NCBI GenBank assembly: GCA_937925455.1
Contig: CALEWF010000187.1
Coordinates: forward strand, 1-13,655
DNA from: an uncultured Flavobacteriales bacterium
Lineage (GTDB): Bacteria > Bacteroidota > Bacteroidia > CAIKAF01
Length of the DNA stretch: 13,655 nt
Reading direction: 5' to 3'
How positions within the stretch are numbered: the first letter of the stretch is position 1; each line of letters opens with the position of its first letter. This document shows, one piece after another, positions 1-7,476 of this stretch. The position numbers and the translations under genes were made by a program. The notes below the pieces were generated by a model, which saw only the letters and a program-made list of their open reading frames with translations, ran no database searches and was not told the origin of the DNA.

Positions 1-74
1 ACATTGTACAAAAATTATGGGGCTTACGGTAACGATAACCCAATATGAATAAAAAAAGTATAAGCATGATGCTG
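1..74. other. left edge: possible C-terminal end of an upstream plus-strand gene
   Basis: This short flank lies downstream of the minus-strand OmpA-family gene. Two plus-strand frames are open from the window edge: one ends at a TGA at 46-48 (last residues GAYGNDNPI) and one at a TAA at 50-52 (last residues TVTITQYE). Either could be the end of a gene converging on the OmpA gene, and nothing visible decides between them. A short inverted repeat (AGCAT and ATGCT around one base, 63-73) followed on the minus strand by a T run could be a weak terminator for the OmpA gene, but its loop is too small to be convincing. Confidence 0.2.
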
Positions 75-1589
75 TTAACGAATGATAAATGATACTCTGC
101 GGTTTTTTTTGCGTCCTTCTTCTGTATCATTGCTGGCAATGGGCTTGCTGTTTCCATAGCCAGCTGTGGTAATTCTACTTTCAGCAATGCCATTTAAAAT
201 TAAATAATTAGCTACAGCTTTGGCCCGGTTCTCAGATAAACGAAGGTTATAACTTTTGTTTCCAATATTATCGGTATGCCCTTGGATGGCAATGGCAAAT
301 TGTGGATTGGCTTTTAATACTTCCACCAGCTTGTTTAATTCAGGGTATGATGTTGGTTTTAGTTCGTATTTATCAGTATCAAAGTAAATATTTGAAAGAA
401 TAAATTCTTTGTCTTTATCAAGGCTTTTTGCTTCTGAAAAGTTCACTTCTTTTTGTACAAATTCTTTTTGCGTAAAATAACTTTGAACAAATGAAGGAAA
501 CCCTAGAGTTGCTTTTTTCCCATTCAAGTTCACTGCACCGGCTGAATAGCCGCATCCGGCTCCCACGATATCTGGATTTTCTATTCTATCTAATTTGTCT
601 GCCATATAAGGAGAAACATAAATTTTTCCATCTTTAGCAATTTGTAAGGCGCCTGTCCATCCGTTAGTTTTTCCAATCACTAATCCAGATTTAGCAATAG
701 CGTCATTCGAACCTGCCAGCAGGTTGAATTGCCATACTTCATTTTTTCCACCGGCGGTAACATAAAGCAGGTTTCCGTTGATCGAAAATTCAACACCATA
801 TACTTTTGAGTCTTTAGCAAAGTTGATTCGAATGGGATTGCTCACTATGCCGGTTGCATTGTCAAAATCAAATAATTCAACAAAGGCTGATTCTTTAACT
901 GCCAAGGCCAATTGGCTTCCATCAGCAGAGGCTTTCATATAGCCGATAGTATTGTCTTTTTCTCCTTCATGCATGCTTCCAATACTAGTGCTTACAGGTG
1001 TTCCTAAACCTTTATTGGTTAATGGATACGCTAAAAAATTAGTTGAATTCCACGCATGGGTAATAATCCAAAAGTCTGTATTATTTCTGTGTTTTACTGC
1101 CGTCACTTTTTCTGTGCAGGGAGTGAGCAATAGTGAGTTTTTTTGAATTACTTCTCCTAAGCCATTCTGTTTACTCATATCAATAATAGAATAACGAAAT
1201 CCATTTTCTCCAGCCTCGGCATCCACTGTAAATAAATAATACAAAGTAGTAGAACCGGGTAAGGGTACTGCAACAGCTGATTGGGTAGATGAAGGGTTGC
1301 CCATCAAATTTTCTCCATTTTTCATAATAGCATGTTGCTTATTCCATACCGTAATTCCATCGGTATAAAAAAGCAGTTCGCCTTTGGCATTACATATGCT
1401 GGCTACTCCTTCCGTTGTGTTCAGCATTCCTTTCGAAAGGGCAATGGGAGATCCCGTTGAAAAATCCAGTCCTGCATTTTGACCAAAGTACCAGATGTTA
1501 CTTTCTCCTTGTGCATAAGATTCGATGAGGAAAAAAACAAGTAATAGTAACTGAATTGCACAGCGGATAAAATGATTTATGAAATGCAT
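75..1589 (-). CDS. OmpA-family outer-membrane/peptidoglycan-associated protein with propeller-like N-terminal domain
   Basis: Predicted exported protein of 504 aa. Residues 1-27 form a signal peptide with a hydrophobic core ending in SYAQ. Residues about 30-370 resemble the β-propeller-like N-terminal region common in secreted Bacteroidota proteins, opening with NIWYFGQNAGLDF and including LLFYTDGITVWN (72-83) and SSTQSAVAVP (100-109). Residues about 398-504 are a complete OmpA-like peptidoglycan-binding domain: NIYFDTDKYEL start, GHTDNIG (437-443), LSENRAKAV (451-459), GYGNSKPI (477-484) and the final NRRVSF. By family knowledge, the OmpA domain holds the protein to the cell wall at the outer membrane; the role of the propeller part is unknown. 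In Bacteroidota I associate this N-terminus mostly with large type IX secretion substrates, so its pairing with an OmpA domain is of some interest. The gene starts 14 nt after the epimerase gene in the same direction, so co-transcription is likely. There is no alternative ATG near the start. Confidence 0.88.
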   Translation of the reverse strand: MHFINHFIRCAIQLLLLVFFLIESYAQGESNIWYFGQNAGLDFSTGSPIALSKGMLNTTEGVASICNAKGELLFYTDGITVWNKQHAIMKNGENLMGNPSSTQSAVAVPLPGSTTLYYLFTVDAEAGENGFRYSIIDMSKQNGLGEVIQKNSLLLTPCTEKVTAVKHRNNTDFWIITHAWNSTNFLAYPLTNKGLGTPVSTSIGSMHEGEKDNTIGYMKASADGSQLALAVKESAFVELFDFDNATGIVSNPIRINFAKDSKVYGVEFSINGNLLYVTAGGKNEVWQFNLLAGSNDAIAKSGLVIGKTNGWTGALQIAKDGKIYVSPYMADKLDRIENPDIVGAGCGYSAGAVNLNGKKATLGFPSFVQSYFTQKEFVQKEVNFSEAKSLDKDKEFILSNIYFDTDKYELKPTSYPELNKLVEVLKANPQFAIAIQGHTDNIGNKSYNLRLSENRAKAVANYLILNGIAESRITTAGYGNSKPIASNDTEEGRKKNRRVSFIIR

Positions 1590-1603
1590 GATGTGTTCTT
1601 TGC

Positions 1604-2578
1604 TTAAAGATGAATAACGTATTTTTTTTCAATTAAATATTTAGATAAGTATTCTTTTACACCCTCCTGCAATGATGTGAATGGCCAGATATAACCAATG
1701 GATTGTACTTTCTCCATGTTTGCCTCAGTAAAATACTGGTAGGTATTACGAATATCTTGTGGAATATCTATAAATTCAATGGAAGGTTTTTTCCCTAATG
1801 CTTCAAAAACGGCGTTTGCCAGCGTAAGAAACGTTTCTGCCTTGCCGGTTCCCGCATTGTATATTCCATTGGCTGGACGATTTTGAAAAAAATAATACAA
1901 CAATGCAGCAATGTCTTTTACATACACAAAATCGCGTTGTTGTTCGCCATCGGCAAAATCGGGACGATGTGAACGAAATAACCGCATGTGGCCTGTTTGC
2001 TGAATTTGTTGGGTGGCATGAAATATCACCGATGCCATACGGCCTTTGTGGTATTCATTGGGTCCATATACATTAAAAAATTTAAATCCATACCAATGCG
2101 GCGGAGTGATTTTTTGTTGAAGTGCCCACACATCAAAATCCTGTTTTGATTGTCCATACGGATTAAGGGGTTTGAGTTGAGATATCAATGCATGGTCATC
2201 GCTGTATCCCCATTCGCCGTTTCCGTACGTAGCTGCTGATGATGCATACAGTAGTGGGATGTGATATCGCGTACAAAGCGTCCAAACCATTTGGCTATAG
2301 TGTAAATTTAGCCGATTAAGTAAAGCGATGTTTTTTTCTGCGGTATCGGTTCTGGCTCCTAAATGAAATATGGCAGTAATTTCAGTAGCATTTTCATGTA
2401 TCCATTCACCAAAAATATTCCGTTCAATTCGGGCAATAGCCTTTATAGACTGATGATTTGGCAACTTTGAAGCAACACTGAAATCATCTACCAATACAAG
2501 CTCATGATGGCCCATGGCATTCAAGTAATGGCCTAAATAACTTCCAATAAAGCCGGCAGCACCTGTAATTACAATCAT
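1604..2578 (-). CDS. rfaD: ADP-L-glycero-D-manno-heptose 6-epimerase
   Basis: Cytoplasmic NAD(P)-dependent epimerase of the extended short-chain dehydrogenase family, 324 aa, close to the usual family length of about 310-330. It converts ADP-D-glycero-β-D-manno-heptose to the L,D form, the last step in making the heptose donor for LPS inner core (also called hldD or gmhD). Visible motifs: Rossmann glycine motif GAAGFIG (6-12), acidic LVLVDDF (28-33) after β2, HLGARTDT (72-79), YASSAATYG (111-119) with the active-site serine region, and catalytic Tyr141/Lys145 in YGQSK. Two stretches specific to the heptose epimerases are FFNVYGPNEYHKGRMAS (167-183) and GEQQRDFVYVKD (211-222), which separate it from UDP-galactose epimerases. 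It is first in a probable two-gene unit with the OmpA gene and diverges from the protease gene across 55 bp. No other LPS-heptose genes are in the window. Confidence 0.93.
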   Translation of the reverse strand: MIVITGAAGFIGSYLGHYLNAMGHHELVLVDDFSVASKLPNHQSIKAIARIERNIFGEWIHENATEITAIFHLGARTDTAEKNIALLNRLNLHYSQMVWTLCTRYHIPLLYASSAATYGNGEWGYSDDHALISQLKPLNPYGQSKQDFDVWALQQKITPPHWYGFKFFNVYGPNEYHKGRMASVIFHATQQIQQTGHMRLFRSHRPDFADGEQQRDFVYVKDIAALLYYFFQNRPANGIYNAGTGKAETFLTLANAVFEALGKKPSIEFIDIPQDIRNTYQYFTEANMEKVQSIGYIWPFTSLQEGVKEYLSKYLIEKKYVIHL

Positions 2579-2633
2579 AAAGTAAAATTAACTTAAATTT
2601 TGAAGGCCCGTCTTTTATTTGTACATTCAATTC

Positions 2634-4466
2634 ATGAAATATACAATGATAATATTAGCTTGGGTATTAAGCCTAAGTTTGTTTTCTCAGCAAAAAAAAG
2701 AGTTTTTTGATGAACGCTGGAAGCCGGTTGATTCTTCCCAAGCTGCGTATTACAGGCTTGTTACATACGATGAAAAAGGTAATCCGCAGGGGATTGTTCG
2801 GGATTTTTATATCACCGGTGAAAAGCAATGGGAAGGCCGTTTTTCATACATTGATAAATTGGGTAATGGAAATGATGTGGAAGAGGGGCTGTGTACCTGG
2901 TATTATAAGAACGGGAAAAAATTGTCTCAAGGTTTTTTTGCAAACGGAAAGCTTAACGGAACCTACAAAACCTGGTTTGAAAGTGGCTCCAGAAGATCAG
3001 AAGTACACTACAAAAACGGGGTGTTGCATGGATTGTATATTACCTGGTATGAATCGGGCATGCTTCAAAGTTTTGCTGTTTATAATGAAGGGAATTTGGT
3101 GGGCAATACCAGCTTGCTTTGTGATGAGTATGACCGGGGATGTACTAGAACGTTTACGCAAAATTTTACCAATCCATCGGCAGCACTGCTACGCAGAAAA
3201 GCCAATACAAAAAAAGAAAGATATAGTGATTTTAGTATTGATTGGTCGCAGTATTTATCATATGCCATGTATGGAGAAAGTGAAAACAGCATGTGGCCAC
3301 AAGTGAAAGAGAAGCACGCAGTATCTAAAATGACAGATCATGGGTATCGAATAAAAACCGGTAAAACTGATGGTTTTCGATTAATTCATCATCCCATAGA
3401 TTATACAACAAGTTTTGATTTGGATATAAGTTTTGTATTGAGTAAAGGCAATGATAATTCAAAGCATGGATTGATATGGAGCTATCAGGATGAAAAGAAT
3501 TATTATTATTTCCGTCTTTCTGGTCGAGGAAATTATGTAATTGGAGCGATGCAAAACGGGAAGGACCAGATTTTTCATCAAGGCTCAACGATTCTATATG
3601 ATAGTGGCTCGGATGTAGGTAATTACCTGGGCATTACCCATCAAGACGATAGTTTGGAATTTTTTATCGGATATGCTTCGATGTATCGTATGCCTTGCCC
3701 GGTAATGTTAGGAAATCAGGTAGGATTTATAGTTGGGGCAGAATCGGATGTGTATTTTACTTCCTTTTCAACCGTAGAAAAAATAGATCCTCCTTTTATT
3801 TCTCCTGATGTAGATGTACAGGCTGTTCGTAAAAAAATCTGGAAAGGAAATGGGTCTGGTTTTTTTATTTCTACTCGGGGACATATTGTAACCAATTATC
3901 ATGTAATTGAAAAAGCCAAGGAGATTGAAATTGATATCCTCCGCGATGGTAAACAGGTTTCGTATCAATGTGATGTTGTAATTACAGATCAGACCAACGA
4001 CTTGGCTATAATTCAGGTTAAAGACCCTTCATTTATTCCGTTTAGCCAAATTCCTTACTCGATTCAAACATCGTTAGCCGATGTAGGAACACCAGTGTTT
4101 GCATTGGGCTATCCGTTGGCGTTATCGTCGTTGGGTACCGAATTAAAATTTACTGAAGGTACGGTAAATTCGCGTACCGGCAAGGAAGGTATGATTAGTG
4201 CGTATCAGGTTTCTACTCCTGTTCAACCGGGTAATAGCGGAGGGCCATTGTTTGATTATGAAGGAAATATACTTGGCGTGATTAACGAAAAATTATTCAT
4301 GGCCGATAATGTGGCCTTCGCCATCAAAGCCAATTATATTGTAAATCTGATTGATTTGCTTCCATCACCTCCCGATTATCCAAAAATATCTCTCATGAAA
4401 GGAATGCCCGCCACAGAGCAAGTAAAATTACTTCAACAGTTTGTTCCTTTGATTAAGGTAAAATAG
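2634..4466 (+). CDS. secreted S1C (HtrA/trypsin-like) serine protease with MORN-variant repeats and a lectin-like domain
   Basis: I place the start at the ATG at 2634 (610 aa), because MKYTMIILAWVLSLSLFSQ then reads as a compact signal peptide; a TTG 15 nt upstream adds five residues before it. Residues about 45-160 hold four MORN-variant repeats of the pattern G-x-W/Y-YxNGxxxxxxxFxxGxLxG, for example WYYKNGKKLSQGFF and WYESGMLQSFAVY. Residues about 225-385 look like a concanavalin/laminin-G-type β-sandwich (SFDLDISFVL, HGLIWSYQDEKNYYYFRLS, QVGFIVG). Residues about 400-580 are a trypsin-like domain with all three catalytic residues: His423 in TNYHVI, Asp456 in NDLAII and Ser535 in QPGNSGGPL. 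There is no PDZ domain after it, so it resembles the catalytic core of HtrA/DegP without the usual regulatory part. It probably acts in the periplasm or outside the cell; the substrate is unknown. The first two modules may bind ligand or partner proteins (inference). Confidence 0.87.
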   Translation: MKYTMIILAWVLSLSLFSQQKKEFFDERWKPVDSSQAAYYRLVTYDEKGNPQGIVRDFYITGEKQWEGRFSYIDKLGNGNDVEEGLCTWYYKNGKKLSQGFFANGKLNGTYKTWFESGSRRSEVHYKNGVLHGLYITWYESGMLQSFAVYNEGNLVGNTSLLCDEYDRGCTRTFTQNFTNPSAALLRRKANTKKERYSDFSIDWSQYLSYAMYGESENSMWPQVKEKHAVSKMTDHGYRIKTGKTDGFRLIHHPIDYTTSFDLDISFVLSKGNDNSKHGLIWSYQDEKNYYYFRLSGRGNYVIGAMQNGKDQIFHQGSTILYDSGSDVGNYLGITHQDDSLEFFIGYASMYRMPCPVMLGNQVGFIVGAESDVYFTSFSTVEKIDPPFISPDVDVQAVRKKIWKGNGSGFFISTRGHIVTNYHVIEKAKEIEIDILRDGKQVSYQCDVVITDQTNDLAIIQVKDPSFIPFSQIPYSIQTSLADVGTPVFALGYPLALSSLGTELKFTEGTVNSRTGKEGMISAYQVSTPVQPGNSGGPLFDYEGNILGVINEKLFMADNVAFAIKANYIVNLIDLLPSPPDYPKISLMKGMPATEQVKLLQQFVPLIKVK

Positions 4467-4487
4467 ACAGAATAGTAGTTTTTGGGC

Positions 4488-4565
4488 TGTCATTTTGACA
4501 CACAAAACCACCCGCCTTACGCCTTTTTGGCAATTGTATTGCAATGGCATATATCTTGAAGATAT
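4488..4565 (+). promoter_or_regulatory. palindrome-rich upstream region of hsp20 with probable promoter
   Basis: Three inverted repeats lie in front of the hsp20 gene: TGTCA-TTT-TGACA at 4488-4500, GCAAT-TGT-ATTGC at 4530-4542, and the perfect ATATCTT-G-AAGATAT at 4551-4565. A Bacteroidota-like promoter may overlap them: TTTG at 4526-4529, 20 nt spacer, then TATATCTTG at 4550-4558, which is one base longer than the consensus TAnnTTTG. The last palindrome would then cover the -7 region, a suitable place for a repressor. No CIRCE (HrcA) element is visible. Regulatory function is inferred from position and symmetry only. Confidence 0.4.
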
Positions 4566-4594
4566 TCGGGCGTAAACAATAAATTATAAAAGCT

Positions 4595-5029
4595 ATGACT
4601 ATGTTAAGCACATTAAATCCACTAAAAACAGATTTTTTAACGATAAACAATTTTTTACAAAACGAATTAAAACATATATTTGAACCCGAAATCAGAATGG
4701 GATCATTGCCGGTGAACATTCTGGAAACTGATGATCGTTTTTTGATCGAGTTGGTTGCGCCAGGCTTTCATAAAAGTGAGTTTTCTATCGAATTAGAAAA
4801 GCAACTTTTAACCATTCGCGCTGAGCATCAGGAAGACAAACAAGAACAAACTTCCAAATTTCACACGCGTCAATTTATCGCTCACAGTTTCACCCGTTCT
4901 TTCAGAATTCCAGAAACTATTGATGAGGATAAAATTTCAGCAAACTATGATTCAGGAATTTTGATGGTAACATTGCCAAAGAAAAAAACTGAAGATATCG
5001 AAATAAAAAAATTAATCAAAGTTCAGTAA
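4595..5029 (+). CDS. small heat shock protein, Hsp20/α-crystallin family
   Basis: Cytoplasmic ATP-independent holdase chaperone of 144 aa, a normal length for bacterial Hsp20 proteins. It binds unfolding proteins under heat or other stress and keeps them soluble for refolding by DnaK/ClpB. The α-crystallin domain runs from about residue 37 (LPVNILETDDRFLIELVAPG) to 130 and includes ISANYDSGILMVTLPKK (114-130), the family's A-x-x-x-x-G-x-L-x-V-x-x-P signature region. The C-terminal extension ends LIKVQ, whose I-K-V (141-143) fits the I-x-I/V motif that links dimers into oligomers. The ATG at 4595 is followed by a second ATG two codons later, so the exact start is uncertain by two residues. The gene stands alone, with palindromes upstream and a strong terminator downstream, consistent with an independently regulated stress gene. 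Confidence 0.93.
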   Translation: MTMLSTLNPLKTDFLTINNFLQNELKHIFEPEIRMGSLPVNILETDDRFLIELVAPGFHKSEFSIELEKQLLTIRAEHQEDKQEQTSKFHTRQFIAHSFTRSFRIPETIDEDKISANYDSGILMVTLPKKKTEDIEIKKLIKVQ

Positions 5030-5062
5030 ACATATTTAAAATTTGGATGGTTAGGGTTGATT

Positions 5063-5102
5063 AGTAACAGTCCCGCTCTTCGTAGCGGGATTGTTACTTT
5101 TT
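5063..5102 (+). terminator. intrinsic terminator after hsp20
   Basis: A 15-bp stem is formed by AGTAACAGTCCCGCT (5063-5077) and AGCGGGATTGTTACT (5084-5098), with one G·U pair and the six-base loop CTTCGT, followed directly by a T run ending at 5102. The stem starts 33 nt after the hsp20 stop codon. The two arms are nearly symmetric, so on the minus strand it has an A-rich upstream side but only a modest T tract. Confidence 0.9.
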
Positions 5103-5127
5103 ATATGTATCTAAAAACTAAGAGACA

Positions 5128-5379
5128 ATGAGTAATTTTAGAATAATGATTAATGGTAGTCCGGCTACTCGCAAAGCAGCCCTCTATGCCGGATTTTTTC
5201 TGCTGATTACCGGATTGTTGATTTTTGCTTATCCTAAAATCTTTGCATTTATAGTTGCCGGAATTCTTTGCTTGCTCGGATTGATTATTACTATTACAGC
5301 GTTAACCATGCGTACAACAACACCCATACAGCAAAACCCAACCGAAGATACAGATTACGAAGAGTTAGAAAATTCGTAA
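5128..5379 (+). CDS. small inner-membrane protein with two transmembrane helices, function unknown
   Basis: 83-residue hydrophobic protein. Two predicted transmembrane segments run from about residue 18 to 35 (AALYAGFFLLITGLLIFA) and 40 to 61 (FAFIVAGILCLLGLIITIT), joined by a tight YPKI turn. The N-terminus is polar and the C-terminal 20 residues are acidic and soluble (TEDTDYEELENS). I do not recognise a named family. The ATG at 5128 lies only 25 nt after the hsp20 terminator, so it has either a very short promoter region or depends on read-through from hsp20; no TAnnTTTG element is clear in the gap. The coding composition (helix-like hydrophobic runs, ordinary codons, full ORF) supports a real gene. 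Confidence 0.68.
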   Translation: MSNFRIMINGSPATRKAALYAGFFLLITGLLIFAYPKIFAFIVAGILCLLGLIITITALTMRTTTPIQQNPTEDTDYEELENS

Positions 5380-5525
5380 GGTATTGACCTCATAAATCTT
5401 TCTACAAACGAATGCAATGTTTGTTAACCCTTGTTCCTACAAAAGCTTTTATGAAAAAACCAGTATTATCTACAAAATTTTTCCAGTGATTTTAATCCCA
5501 AAAATCTTATAAGTACTGATACTGT

Positions 5526-5728
5526 GCTGCTTAAAGCGGCTGTGCGTTACAAGTCCTCGGGGCTCAGCCACACAGGGCATCGGGGTAGCGGTGTCTTCGT
5601 GCCCTCAGCCCCGCTACCCCGTGCCCTGTGGGCTTCGCCCCTGCGGGCTTTCCACTTCCATCCGCAGCAGATGGGGCAGCGGGTGAATCCGCCCCTACAA
5701 GGCGATGAAACACGAACCCGCCCCATCT
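5526..5728. repeat. GC-rich palindromic intergenic element, probably a dispersed repeat
   Basis: The gene-free stretch 5380-5837 is AT-rich at both ends but has a GC-rich core (hand count about 66% G+C for 5541-5700). The core is a series of inverted repeats. First, GCTGCTT-A-AAGCGGC at 5526-5540. Second, a long hairpin whose main arms 5571-5591 and 5611-5630 pair over 20 bp with a single bulged base; it is extended outward by AGCC/GGCT and GGGGC/GCCCC to 5559-5641. Third, CTGCGG/CCGCAG at 5641-5646 and 5662-5667. Fourth, arms 5669-5684 and 5716-5728 (AGATGGGG with CCCCATCT, then CGGGT with ACCCG). Open frames crossing it are by-products of its composition. From memory, minus-strand strings such as GGATGGAAGTGGAAAGCCC and GGACTTGTAACGCA recall intergenic repeats in other Bacteroidota genomes; this is unverified. 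A structured RNA is the other possibility. Confidence 0.6.
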
Positions 5729-5837
5729 ATAATTGTATGATTAAAAATTCTAATGATAATTTTGGGTTAATTAAATTAATGAACTCTTGTTTAATAATAG
5801 TTTATCACATTTCAGGGTTTTATGTACCTTAGTAAAA

Positions 5838-7424
5838 ATGAAATTAGTGGCATCAAATCTCTTCATTTTTGTAATGGCGGTTTTTGCATCCGTTTATTCT
5901 CAAACCTATTCCATTGATTGGGGTCCGGTGCATAAAATAGGCGGACGCGACTATGTAGAAGGGATTATCAAAAGCGACTCATTAGGTTTTTTTGTTCTTC
6001 GAAGCCGTTACAATGCTTTAAGCGATCGCTTCACATTTCTTGATTATTATTCTCTGGAAACCATGAATCGTTCTTTTTCATCGGCATTGGTTTATCCAGA
6101 ATCAAATAGAGATGTAAATATTCCCTTTCGCTTATATTTTGAAGACCTGTATAGGGTAGGTTCAAAAAGTGTACTGTTTATGACCAGTTATAATCATGAA
6201 AAAGACAGACATTCGGCCTATGCACAGGTGTTAAACATCAACGGAAAACCCGAAGGACCGGTGTTTGAGCTGGCAAAAATTAAAGCCGAACGAAAATCAA
6301 ATCGCGGAAAATTTCATTTTACAACGTCGCCCAATCGGCAGTATGTGTTAATATACAATAACGAACCATTTGACCAGTACAACGAAGAAAAGTTTGGTTT
6401 TACCGTCGTTGATACATTGTTTCAACCTGTTTGGACGAATGAATATTCATTGCCATACAAATCACAAAATTTTATCCCCGAAGATTATCGAATAGACAAT
6501 CTCGGAAATGCATATATGTTATCCAAGGTGTTTTTTACCAAAGAACAGGAGCGGGAAAAAATGCTAAAAGGTTCAAATTATTATTATACCATCCTTCGCT
6601 TTCAGCCCGAAGATGAAAAAAATCAGTTTCAGGAATACGTCATTCGATTAAAAGATAAACATGTGGTGAACGCATCCATGCGGGTAAGTCCCAACAATGA
6701 TTTAGTGGTGGCGGGGTATTATGCAGATGATAAAAACCTAAATAAAATTACCGGATTGTACTATTTTATTTATCCGATGGGAGCTGCGGCGCCAAGCCGT
6801 ATTAGTATGCATAGCTTGCCCGAAGGCTTCATTCCCGATTTTCAAACGGATGTTCCTTCGCGATTTGGCGAAGATGGTGAACCTCATTTAATCAATACTC
6901 ATTTTATTTTTCTTGAAGATGGATCGCAACTCTTAGTTACAGAACACACCTTGGTTACCGAAACCTGTTTTACTGATTTCAGAACAGCTCTTACAACTTG
7001 TAATTACAACTACTATTTCAACGATGTTTTTGTAATTAAAATTGGTGCTGATGAAACCGTAAAATGGAAAATAAAAATACCCAAAAGACAGGTTACACGT
7101 AATGATGGTGGAATATATTCCTCTTTTTCGCTGGGGGTAATAGATGGGCGTGTAGTGATTTTATACAACGACCATCACAAAAATCTTGAATTAAAAAACG
7201 ACCGGAGTTTATTTTTTATGAACGACCCCCAAAAAGCTACCGTTGTATTAATAGAGATTGATGCGCAGGGCCATGTTAAAAAACTGCCTTTATTTTCAAA
7301 TCATAAACGGAAGACTTGGTTTAGACCCCGAATAGTTCATCAACCTAATCCCAAAACCCTGTTGATTTGCACATCCCGTTTACGGCACATAGCGTTTGCA
7401 AAGATTGATCTCACCTATCCTTAA
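5838..7424 (+). CDS. exported protein of unknown function, first of a tandem paralogous pair
   Basis: 528 aa from the ATG at 5838, chosen because MKLVASNLFIFVMAVFASVYSQ is a typical signal peptide; the frame is open 51 nt further upstream to a TTG, which would place 17 unlikely residues before it. I do not recognise a named family. The protein is β-rich with repeated patterns of the kind seen in propellers: DSLGFFVLRS, SPNRQYVLIYNNEPF, NLGNAYMLSKVFF, SPNNDLVVAGYYAD, EDGSQLLVTEHTLV and FNDVFVIKIGADETVKWKIKIPKRQ in order. It aligns along its whole length with the next gene, including Cys377 and Cys388, which match a Cys pair in the paralogue. It is probably periplasmic or at the cell surface. 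No TonB box, lipobox or type IX sorting domain is visible. TACCTTAG at 5825-5832 is one mismatch from the TAnnTTTG promoter element but would leave almost no leader. Confidence 0.8.
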   Translation: MKLVASNLFIFVMAVFASVYSQTYSIDWGPVHKIGGRDYVEGIIKSDSLGFFVLRSRYNALSDRFTFLDYYSLETMNRSFSSALVYPESNRDVNIPFRLYFEDLYRVGSKSVLFMTSYNHEKDRHSAYAQVLNINGKPEGPVFELAKIKAERKSNRGKFHFTTSPNRQYVLIYNNEPFDQYNEEKFGFTVVDTLFQPVWTNEYSLPYKSQNFIPEDYRIDNLGNAYMLSKVFFTKEQEREKMLKGSNYYYTILRFQPEDEKNQFQEYVIRLKDKHVVNASMRVSPNNDLVVAGYYADDKNLNKITGLYYFIYPMGAAAPSRISMHSLPEGFIPDFQTDVPSRFGEDGEPHLINTHFIFLEDGSQLLVTEHTLVTETCFTDFRTALTTCNYNYYFNDVFVIKIGADETVKWKIKIPKRQVTRNDGGIYSSFSLGVIDGRVVILYNDHHKNLELKNDRSLFFMNDPQKATVVLIEIDAQGHVKKLPLFSNHKRKTWFRPRIVHQPNPKTLLICTSRLRHIAFAKIDLTYP

Positions 7425-7428
7425 TGCT

Positions 7429-7458
7429 TTTGTAATCCCGTCAGTATTTCTATTTTTG
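7429..7458 (+). promoter_or_regulatory. Bacteroidota-type promoter for the second paralogue
   Basis: TTTG at 7429-7432, an 18-nt spacer, then TATTTTTG at 7451-7458, an exact match to the TAnnTTTG -7 element used by the Bacteroidota primary sigma factor. The element ends 18 nt before the ATG at 7477, giving a short leader. It suggests the second paralogue can be transcribed apart from the first, although both could also share a transcript. Confidence 0.6.
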
Positions 7459-7476
7459 AATCAAATTTAAAAATCC

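Noticed and set aside
2707..3306. 199-codon plus-strand frame inside the protease gene
   Set aside because: It overlaps the MORN-repeat region in another frame; the protease frame shows a signal peptide, repeats and domain continuity, and this one shows nothing recognisable.
4488..4500. TGTCATTTTGACA as a CIRCE/HrcA operator
   Set aside because: CIRCE is TTAGCACTC-N9-GAGTGCTAA; this repeat is unrelated in sequence and shorter.
4453..4719. 88-codon minus-strand frame across the protease/hsp20 gap
   Set aside because: It overlaps the hsp20 start and its upstream palindromes; the translation is unremarkable and lacks a family match.
5526..5728. CRISPR array or tRNA in the GC-rich region
   Set aside because: The repeats are inverted rather than evenly spaced direct repeats, and no cloverleaf with a T-arm GTTCRA motif and acceptor stem could be drawn.
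5524..5832. 102-codon open frame across the GC-rich element (CTG start)
   Set aside because: It runs directly through the hairpin arms, has no domain, is rich in Pro/Arg/His as expected from GC-rich palindromes, and its last part is AT-rich non-coding sequence before the next gene.
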